Assembly: GCF_013348785.1 (NCBI RefSeq)
Contig: NZ_CP054691.1
Location: forward strand, 992,001-1,056,000
Length of the DNA: 64,000 nucleotides
Direction: 5' to 3'
From: Gordonia sp. X0973
Lineage (GTDB): Bacteria > Actinomycetota > Actinomycetes > Mycobacteriales > Mycobacteriaceae
The notes under the pieces were generated by a model. That model was not told the DNA's origin and searched no databases. It saw nothing but the letters and a program-made list of their open reading frames with translations. Below, piece after piece: positions 57,882-64,000 of the stretch (position 1 is its first letter; each line of letters starts with the position of its first letter). The position numbers and the translations under genes are program-made.

Positions 57882-59311
57882 CAGGCCTCCCGGATCACGC
57901 GGTAGACCTCCAGCGTCCACAGCAACAGCGGCAACAAGGCGACGAGAAGCGCGTATTCGACGAGTTCGGCCATCCGCCGCTGGACCGGGGAGAAAGTGCG
58001 CCCGGCCGCCCACCAGCCGATCAGCGCCGCGACGGTGGCGACCCCGCACGCGGTCGCCGCACCGGCGAGGCACAGGGCCGGTCGTTGCAGGACCAGTGAC
58101 GTGACGACGGTGGCTCCGAGTGATCCGATGATCACCGCGATACCACCGCCGACCAGCGAAGACGCCTGAAGCAGATCGGTGTGCGACCGACCGCGCAGCA
58201 TCATGGTCAATCCCACGATCACGACGATCGCAGTGAACCGCCAATCGGGCGGGTCGACGCCGAGGACCACGGCGGCGGTCGCGGCCGCCACGGTGGTACC
58301 CGCGCAGATCCCGGTGAGGCAGGACCGGGCGTGTTCGGCTCGCTCCACGAGGGCGTCGACGTCGGGGAGATGACTGGACGAGACGGCGTCGACCGCGTCG
58401 ATCGTCGGGAGCAGCGGCGACTCGACCGGCTCGATGGGCTCGCCAGGCGACGGTACCGGTGGGAGCGGGATCTTCGCGACGGCGACGGTCAGTCGCGGTG
58501 CCGCATTGGCGCCGAGGAGGGCGAGTACCGCTATCAGTGCCGCGACCTGTGGTCGGGACAGCCCAGCCAGCGCCGCCGCAGCCGCGACCGTGGCGAGGCA
58601 TCCGAGGGTGATCGTTGCGATGTGGGCGATCGGCCCCACCCGCGTGTACCGCAGCGTTAGCGTCGCGGCCACCGTTGCCGCGACGGCGGCGAGCAGTGCG
58701 CGCGGTGCGTCGGCCGATCCGGGGACGACGGCGAATCCGGCTGCGGCGGCCATCAGCGTCGCCGTCGGGCACAGCGCGGCGAGGACGATCGGATCGCGCT
58801 GCTCGCGCCGGCCGGCGTACAGGGCGGCGGCGATCAGCATCACCGCGCCGACCGCGGCGAAGAGCGCGGCGCCGAACGCGACTGTCGTCGACGACGAGAT
58901 GCCGGCGACCCCCAGTCCGCCCGCGCCCACCGCCGATGCCGCGACCACGCCGAACGCCCCGGCGATCCGTGCCGCACGCGGCGACCACGAGCCGTGGCGC
59001 GCACCGGTGACCTCGGTCAAGGCGTCGAGGGTGTCGTCGACGAGCACGGCCGGTTCCTCGGCCGGTCCCTCCCGCAGCAGGAGCCACGTCCCGTCGTGGA
59101 TCTCCGCGTCGCGCAGGGTGTCGCCCGGTGCGAGCGGAGCGCCGCCGAGTGGGCTCAACGTCCACTCCAGCGTCGGGTCGGCGACCTCCGGTTCACCGGC
59201 GAGGCGGGCCACCAGTTCGTCGAGAAAGTCGGTGATCGGCAGGCCGGTGGGCAGGCCGACGTCGATGCTCGACGACGGTCCGGCCACGGACACGCGTGCC
59301 CAAGCAGTCAT
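57878..59311 (-). CDS. eccD: Type VII secretion integral membrane protein EccD
   Basis: ESX membrane channel component, 477 aa. The N-terminal ubiquitin-like domain (about residues 5-90) contains WARVSVAGPSSSIDVGLPTG and is followed by eleven hydrophobic segments from about residue 115 to the end. ATG 59311 is preferred since the GGGGGG tract (59318-59323) stands 6 bases before it; ATG 59317 would leave no spacing. It is divergent from eccC across about 170 bases. Confidence 0.92.
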   Translation of the reverse strand: MTAWARVSVAGPSSSIDVGLPTGLPITDFLDELVARLAGEPEVADPTLEWTLSPLGGAPLAPGDTLRDAEIHDGTWLLLREGPAEEPAVLVDDTLDALTEVTGARHGSWSPRAARIAGAFGVVAASAVGAGGLGVAGISSSTTVAFGAALFAAVGAVMLIAAALYAGRREQRDPIVLAALCPTATLMAAAAGFAVVPGSADAPRALLAAVAATVAATLTLRYTRVGPIAHIATITLGCLATVAAAAALAGLSRPQVAALIAVLALLGANAAPRLTVAVAKIPLPPVPSPGEPIEPVESPLLPTIDAVDAVSSSHLPDVDALVERAEHARSCLTGICAGTTVAAATAAVVLGVDPPDWRFTAIVVIVGLTMMLRGRSHTDLLQASSLVGGGIAVIIGSLGATVVTSLVLQRPALCLAGAATACGVATVAALIGWWAAGRTFSPVQRRMAELVEYALLVALLPLLLWTLEVYRVIREAW

Positions 59312-59486
59312 TTTCATCCCCCCAGATGAGATCCCTGACCGCAGGGTTTACCAGGGGCACACCCGGCGGGGGAACGAAACCGGGAAACCCGTTCACGCAA
59401 TCCGCGTCGCGGCGCGCCCGCACGCCGATAAGGTGCCGTCAGGCGGTCCGGGGGGGAGCGCCGTGGTCAACGATCTGGGGGGATCC

Positions 59487-62400
59487 GTGACTGATTCGAC
59501 GCGGCTGTTCGTGCGCGAGACCAGGGTGGCGCCGCCGCCGGCGCCCGGTGGCGACATCGACCTCGTCGCGCCGCCGGAGGTAGCGCGTCCGGTGCCGGCC
59601 GGCCTCGCCGCATCCGCGCTACCAGCGGTGATGGTGGTCGCGGTCGTCGGGATGATCGCGCTCATGTTCGTCACCGGCGGCCGTTCGGTGCTCGCGAATC
59701 CGCTGTTTCTGATGTTCCCGATGATGATGCTCATGTCGATGGTCGGCATGTTCGCGACCGGCGGGCGCAACGGCGGCAAGCGTGCGGCTGAATTGGGCGC
59801 CGAGCGTCGCGACTACTTCCGCTACCTCGCCCAGCTGCGCGGGCAGGTCGCCACGACCGTCGACGAGCAATCCGCCGCCCTGCGCTGGTGTCATCCGGCG
59901 CCGAGCGCGCTGTCGCGGCTCGTCGGGTCGCGCCGGATGTGGGAGCGTCGCGGTGGTGACGCCGACTTCGCCCACCTGCGGTTGGGCGTCGGTTCGCAGC
60001 GCCTGGCCACCCGGTTGGTGCCGCCCGAGATGGCGCCGCCCGAGGACTTGGAGCCGGTCGCGATGGTGGCGCTGCGCCGATTCCTGCGGGCACATGCGGC
60101 GGTGCACCGCCTACCGATCGCGGTCTCGCTGCGCGGATTCCCGGTGGTCGCCGTCGACGGTCCGCTCGACGACGCACGTGCGCTGGTCCGCGCGATGCTG
60201 CTCCAGCTGGTGGTGTGGCACGGCCCGGACCAGGTGCGCATCGCCGTCGCGGCGGACCCCGCGCGGTGGCCCGAATGGGATTGGGTCAAGTGGTTGCCGC
60301 ATGCGACCCGGACCGATGACCAGGGCGAACAGCGATTGGGCGCCCCGGCGCTGCTGGTCCCTTCGCTGCACGAGGTGGAGGCCGCGTTGGCCGCCGTCTT
60401 CGCCGAACGCACCCGGTTCACCCGCGGCGAACCGGGGACGCAGGCCCTGCCGTTGGTGGTCATCGTCGTCGACGGCGGCCTGATCACCGGAAGCGAGCGG
60501 CTGGCCGGTGAAGCCGGCATCGACGGGGTGGCGATCTGTGCGCTCGACGGCGCGCTGAGCCATGTCGCGAGCCGGCGCGGCCTCGCGCTCGAGATGGTGG
60601 GGACCAAGGTTGCCGCGCGCACCGCGATCGGTCGGGAGGAGTTCGCCGTCGCCGATCGTCTCAGCGTGGTGGCCGCGGCGTCCGCGGCGCGGCGATTGGC
60701 GCCGTACCGGCCGTCGACGGCATTGCAGATGCTCGTCGACCTCGACGACGGCGGGCCCGTCGGCGATCCCGGCTTGGGCGGCCTGCTCGACCTGGGTGAT
60801 CCCCGCGCATTCGACCCCACTGTTCGCTGGCGCGGGCGCACCGGGCGGGAACGACTGCGGGTGCCGATCGGCTACACACCCGACGGGACCGCGGTCGAAC
60901 TGGACCTCAAAGAGAGCGCCCACGGCGGGATGGGGCCGCACGGTCTCTGCGTCGGCGCGACGGGGTCGGGGAAGTCCGAGTTGCTGCGCACCCTCGTGCT
61001 GGCGTTGATGGCCTCGCACTCGCCCGACGAGCTGAACCTGGTCCTGGTCGACTTCAAGGGCGGTGCGACCTTTCTGGGCCTGGAGCGCGGTCGGCACGTC
61101 GCCGCGGTGATCACGAACCTGGAGCAGGAGTTGTCCCTGGTCGACCGTATGGGCGACGCGCTGCGGGGAGAGCTGAACCGACGTCAGGAGGTGCTGCGGG
61201 CGGCCGGGAACTTCGCGAACGTGACCGAGTACGAGCAGGCCCGTGCCGACGGCGCCGACCTGGCGCCCATGCCGGCGCTGTTCGTCGTGGTCGACGAGTT
61301 CTCCGAACTGTTGGCCCAGAAGCCGGACTTCGCCGAACTGTTCGTGGCCATCGGCCGTCTGGGGCGCTCGCTGCACATCCATCTGCTGCTGGCGTCGCAG
61401 CGGTTGGAGGAGGGGAAGCTGCGCGGTCTCGATTCGCATCTGTCTTACCGCATCGGACTGAAGACGTTCTCCGCCAACGAATCTCGCTCGGTCCTCGGTG
61501 TGCCGGATGCCTATCACCTGCCCAGCGTGCCCGGATCGGCCTATCTCAAGTGCGACTCCGACGCGCCGCGCCGGTTCAACACCTGCTACGTCTCCGGGCC
61601 CGTTCCCGACGGTTCCGACGATCAGGGAGGGGAGGTCGACGAGTCGGCGCGGCGGGGTGCGCAGCGCTCGACCGGACTGGTCCTGGATTTCACGGCGGGG
61701 TCGGGATGCACCGGGTCGGGGTCTCGATACACCGGGTCTCGATACGCGCGCTCCTCCGTCGCGCCCACTCGACCCAAGTTGGCTGGCGCCTCGTCGGCAC
61801 TCGACCACCGGGGAACCGCGCCGGGCGAGCCAGGGTCCGCGCGCCGGGGCGGGCCGTCGCTGTTGGAAGTCCTCGTCGGGCGCATGGCCGGGCATGGCTC
61901 CGCGGCGCACGAGGTGTGGTTGCCACCCCTGGACGAGTCGCCACCCGTCGGGACCTTGCTCGATCCGTTGCCTGCCCGGATGACCGGTGTGACCGGGGCG
62001 CTGCGCCTGCCGATCGGACTCGTCGACCGCCCATACGATCAACGGCGCGAACTGCTCGTCGTCGACCTGTCCGGTGCCGCCGGGAATGCCGCGGTGGTCG
62101 GCGGCCCGCAGTCGGGGAAGTCGACGGCACTGCGCACGCTGATCGCGTCGGCCGCCCTGACCCACACCCCGTCGCAGGTGCAGTTCTACTGCCTCGACTT
62201 CGGGGGCGGGGGTCTGCTCGGATTGGCCGGACTGCCACATGTCGGATCGGTGGCGACGCGGGCCGACCCGGAACGGATCCGCCGGACCCTCGCCGAGGTG
62301 CGCGCGGTGATCGCCCGACGAGAAGAGGCATTCGCGCGGCTCGGCGTCGAATCGATGCGCGAGTATCGGGACCGTCGTGCTCACGGGGATCTCGCCGATC

Positions 62401-63548
62401 CGCACGGGGACGTCTTCTTGGTCGTCGACGGCATCGGCGCGTTGCGCGACGAGTTCGAGGAACTCGAGGCCGATCTCGGTGCGATCGCGCTCGGCGGCCT
62501 GTCCTACGGCGTACACGTCGTCCTCAGTGCCACCCGCTGGGCACAGATCCACCCCTCGGTGCGCGACCTCCTGGGGTCGCGGGTCGAGCTGCGGCTCGGC
62601 GACCCGCTCGATTCCGAGATGAGCAGGCGCTGCGCCGAACTCGTTCCGATCAACCGCCCCGGTAGAGGGATCACCGCGGAGGAACTGCACCTGCTCGTCG
62701 CCCGCCCGGCACTCACGCCGGATACCGGGCTGGCCGAACTCGTCGAGCACGTCGCGGCCCAGCATCCCGACGAGCAGGCCCCGCCGGTGCCGTTGTTGCC
62801 CTCTGTCCTCGCGCTGTCGGAGTTACGCGGACGGCTCGCCGAAGCCGACCTCGTCCTGCCCGCCGGTGTCGTGCCGATCGGCGTCGGGGAGGCGGATCTG
62901 GCGCCGGTGCTGCTGGATTTCACCACCCGTCCGCACCTGCTGGCCTTCGCCGACGTCGAACACGGCAAGACGACGCTGCTGCGAACCCTCGCCTCGGGCG
63001 TCGTCGACAGTGGATCGCCGGAGGAATGCAAGGTCGTCCTCGTCGACTACCGCCGCACGATGCTCGGACTGATCCCGGATTCGCATCGGGCCGGGTATGC
63101 CAGCTCCGCCGCGTCGGCCGGGCCGTTGATGATGGAGCTCGCGAATCTGCTGGAGGGGCGGCTGCCGCCGGCCGACGTCACCCCCGCCCAGCTCGCGGCA
63201 CGCGATTGGTGGTCGGGCCCCGACATCTACCTTTTCGTCGACGACTACGACATGGTGGCCACCGCGTCGGGAAACCCGCTGCTACCGCTAGTCGAGCTGC
63301 TGTCCAGTGCGCGCGACATCGGCTTTCACCTGATTCTCGCGCGACGTTCCGGCGGCGTCTCGCGCGCGCTGTTCGACCCGGTCATCGCCGCGCTGCGGGA
63401 GCTGTCGGTCGACACCTTGCTGATGAGTGGTGACCGCGACGAGGGCTACGTCGTCGGTCAGACGCGCATGAGCCGGCGCATTCCGGGTCGCGGCGAATTC
63501 GTCACGCGGACCGGTAGCGAGGTGATCCACGTGGCCGGTGGCGTGTGA
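59487..63548 (+). CDS. eccC: Type VII secretion ATPase EccC
   Basis: FtsK/SpoIIIE-type motor of ESX, 1353 aa in a single chain. Two TM helices near residues 40-85 are followed by three ATPase domains: GATGSGKS near residue 489 with VVVDEFSELL, GGPQSGKS near 872 with FLVVDGIGAL, and EHGKTTLL near 1157 with IYLFVDDYDM. The linker between domains 1 and 2 (about residues 745-776) is encoded by a REP-like sequence and is low-complexity. GTG 59487 is supported by GGGGGG 4 bases upstream; in-frame GTG 59463 is possible. TAAGGT at 59429-59434 is a candidate -10. It overlaps the next gene by four bases. Confidence 0.95.
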   Translation: MTDSTRLFVRETRVAPPPAPGGDIDLVAPPEVARPVPAGLAASALPAVMVVAVVGMIALMFVTGGRSVLANPLFLMFPMMMLMSMVGMFATGGRNGGKRAAELGAERRDYFRYLAQLRGQVATTVDEQSAALRWCHPAPSALSRLVGSRRMWERRGGDADFAHLRLGVGSQRLATRLVPPEMAPPEDLEPVAMVALRRFLRAHAAVHRLPIAVSLRGFPVVAVDGPLDDARALVRAMLLQLVVWHGPDQVRIAVAADPARWPEWDWVKWLPHATRTDDQGEQRLGAPALLVPSLHEVEAALAAVFAERTRFTRGEPGTQALPLVVIVVDGGLITGSERLAGEAGIDGVAICALDGALSHVASRRGLALEMVGTKVAARTAIGREEFAVADRLSVVAAASAARRLAPYRPSTALQMLVDLDDGGPVGDPGLGGLLDLGDPRAFDPTVRWRGRTGRERLRVPIGYTPDGTAVELDLKESAHGGMGPHGLCVGATGSGKSELLRTLVLALMASHSPDELNLVLVDFKGGATFLGLERGRHVAAVITNLEQELSLVDRMGDALRGELNRRQEVLRAAGNFANVTEYEQARADGADLAPMPALFVVVDEFSELLAQKPDFAELFVAIGRLGRSLHIHLLLASQRLEEGKLRGLDSHLSYRIGLKTFSANESRSVLGVPDAYHLPSVPGSAYLKCDSDAPRRFNTCYVSGPVPDGSDDQGGEVDESARRGAQRSTGLVLDFTAGSGCTGSGSRYTGSRYARSSVAPTRPKLAGASSALDHRGTAPGEPGSARRGGPSLLEVLVGRMAGHGSAAHEVWLPPLDESPPVGTLLDPLPARMTGVTGALRLPIGLVDRPYDQRRELLVVDLSGAAGNAAVVGGPQSGKSTALRTLIASAALTHTPSQVQFYCLDFGGGGLLGLAGLPHVGSVATRADPERIRRTLAEVRAVIARREEAFARLGVESMREYRDRRAHGDLADPHGDVFLVVDGIGALRDEFEELEADLGAIALGGLSYGVHVVLSATRWAQIHPSVRDLLGSRVELRLGDPLDSEMSRRCAELVPINRPGRGITAEELHLLVARPALTPDTGLAELVEHVAAQHPDEQAPPVPLLPSVLALSELRGRLAEADLVLPAGVVPIGVGEADLAPVLLDFTTRPHLLAFADVEHGKTTLLRTLASGVVDSGSPEECKVVLVDYRRTMLGLIPDSHRAGYASSAASAGPLMMELANLLEGRLPPADVTPAQLAARDWWSGPDIYLFVDDYDMVATASGNPLLPLVELLSSARDIGFHLILARRSGGVSRALFDPVIAALRELSVDTLLMSGDRDEGYVVGQTRMSRRIPGRGEFVTRTGSEVIHVAGGV
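61719..61815. repeat. REP-like element inside eccC
   Basis: GGGTCTCGATAC occurs at 61719-61730 and again at 61734-61745, followed by CGCGCGCTCCTCCGTCGCG, ACTCGACC and CTCGACCACCGGGG. These blocks resemble palindromic intergenic repeats that I recall from Gordonia and other actinobacteria. Here they are read in frame in the EccC linker. Confidence 0.6.
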
Positions 63549-64000
63549 ACCGCCCGCTGGCGATCGCGCGCAGTCACGCCGATGCGGGGGTCGCGGCGCT
63601 GCTCGTCGTCGAAATCGGCCGGGATGACGAGTGGCGCGTCCACCGCGTCGCAGGTGCGGCCGCGACGTCGTCGACGCTGGTGCTGCGCGGCCTGTCCGTC
63701 GCGGACATGGGTGGGATCGCCGCGCTGGCGGCCGACGTCGACCTGGTGGTCGTCGACGCCGACGGGCCACGCCGCCGGGCCGCGTTGCGATCGGTCGCTG
63801 CCGTCGCGGGGCCGGTGCGGTTACTCGCCGTCGACGACGAACTGCTCCACCGGTTCGGCGCGCACCCTCCGCTGCCGCCCGTCGCGCCGCAGATCGTTCC
63901 GCTGCGCCGGGCGCCGTCGAGGAGCTGGCCGGTGGCCGTGGTCGCGCTGGTCGCCGTGCTGGTGTGCGGGGCGGTCGGGGTGTCGGCCGTCGGACGGGCG
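63545..64000 (+). CDS. Type VII secretion-associated protein, truncated by window end
   Basis: First 152 codons of a gene continuing past the window. It starts with GTG overlapping the eccC stop (GTGA). The visible part is a soluble region with Asp-rich strands (DVDLVVVDADGP) followed by a membrane helix at about residues 128-150 (WPVAVVALVAVLVCGAVGVSA). Gene order behind eccC and this topology fit the Rv3446c-like associated protein of ESX-4. Genes for EsxU/EsxT-like substrates would be expected beyond the window. Confidence 0.75.
   Translation, partial: MNRPLAIARSHADAGVAALLVVEIGRDDEWRVHRVAGAAATSSTLVLRGLSVADMGGIAALAADVDLVVVDADGPRRRAALRSVAAVAGPVRLLAVDDELLHRFGAHPPLPPVAPQIVPLRRAPSRSWPVAVVALVAVLVCGAVGVSAVGRA

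Noticed and set aside
58434..59462. Upstream extension of eccC by 343 codons
   Set aside because: It is antisense to eccD and has Ala/Ser/Thr-rich shadow composition; EccC homology begins near 59487.
60111..62765. 884-codon open frame antisense to eccC
   Set aside because: Same reason: low-complexity composition, no start signal, and EccC motifs on the other strand are intact.

Overview
The window is about 64 kb of a high-GC actinobacterial chromosome of the order Mycobacteriales. Gordonia or a close relative is my best guess. The evidence is a mycothiol enzyme (mca), an ESX-4-type type VII secretion locus, paired MMPL transporters, a DesA2-like desaturase, a 13E12-type HNH protein and a REP-like GGGTCTCGATAC sequence. 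The genus is inferred from memory of these traits and was not tested. I see no rRNA, tRNA, CRISPR array, complete insertion sequence or phage.

Layout. 1-5.3 kb: MMPL transporter, TetR regulator, Bax-inhibitor-1 protein, and a convergent thiolase behind a strong terminator. 5.3-12 kb: SGNH hydrolase; transsulfuration genes cbs-metB with a membrane-protein gene behind them; SRPBCC protein; amidohydrolase lipoprotein. 12-17.1 kb: MMPL-TetR operon with a clear operator, XRE regulator, small Rossmann-like protein, Fic protein with its own operator. 17-22.5 kb: greA, a queuosine-precursor transporter coupled to a DUF4307 protein, then mca, a small membrane protein and a YyaL-like protein in one tight run. 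22.5-26.5 kb: VapBC-type toxin-antitoxin pair, DAHP synthase behind an aromatic-residue leader peptide and attenuator, PepSY membrane protein, and a frameshifted membrane protein. 26.5-36.7 kb: hemolysin III, Z-isoprenyl diphosphate synthase, CYTH protein, NAD(P)-binding protein, coaA, double AsnC/Lrp regulator with divergent MFS exporter, metallopeptidase-like protein, glyA, desA2-like gene. 36.7-45.2 kb: PhoH2, L,D-transpeptidase, PIG-L deacetylase, patatin, beta-propeller protein, fumC, HNH/DUF222 protein. 45.4-52.6 kb: class I fumarase, a two-component system divergent from an ABC exporter, glpX, DUF4245 protein. 52.6-55.8 kb: xseB-xseA, lipid-droplet protein, ispH. 55.8-64 kb: second toxin-antitoxin pair, then mycP, eccD, eccC and a truncated ESX-associated gene.

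From the thiolase to ispH the core gene order follows M. tuberculosis Rv1074c to Rv1110 (thiolase, Rv1075c esterase, cbs, metB, greA, DUF4307, mca, Rv1083, Rv1084, hemolysin III, uppS, coaA, glyA, desA2, phoH2, fumarase, glpX, DUF4245, xseB, xseA, Rv1109c, lytB2). Genes between these anchors are lineage-specific insertions, and the regulatory novelties cluster in or beside them.

The strongest observations are: a 22-residue leader peptide carrying Tyr-Trp-Arg-Phe with a terminator hairpin ahead of DAHP synthase; about twenty genes with a TANNNT hexamer 6-8 bases before the start codon, predicting leaderless mRNAs; several perfect palindromes placed on such promoters (fic, vapB, hemolysin III, MMPL, glpX); a DesA2-like protein lacking several di-iron ligands; a REP-like insertion in the eccC linker; and two unrelated fumarases, one with an IdeR-like half site. 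All functional assignments rest on motifs and family knowledge recalled without database searching.
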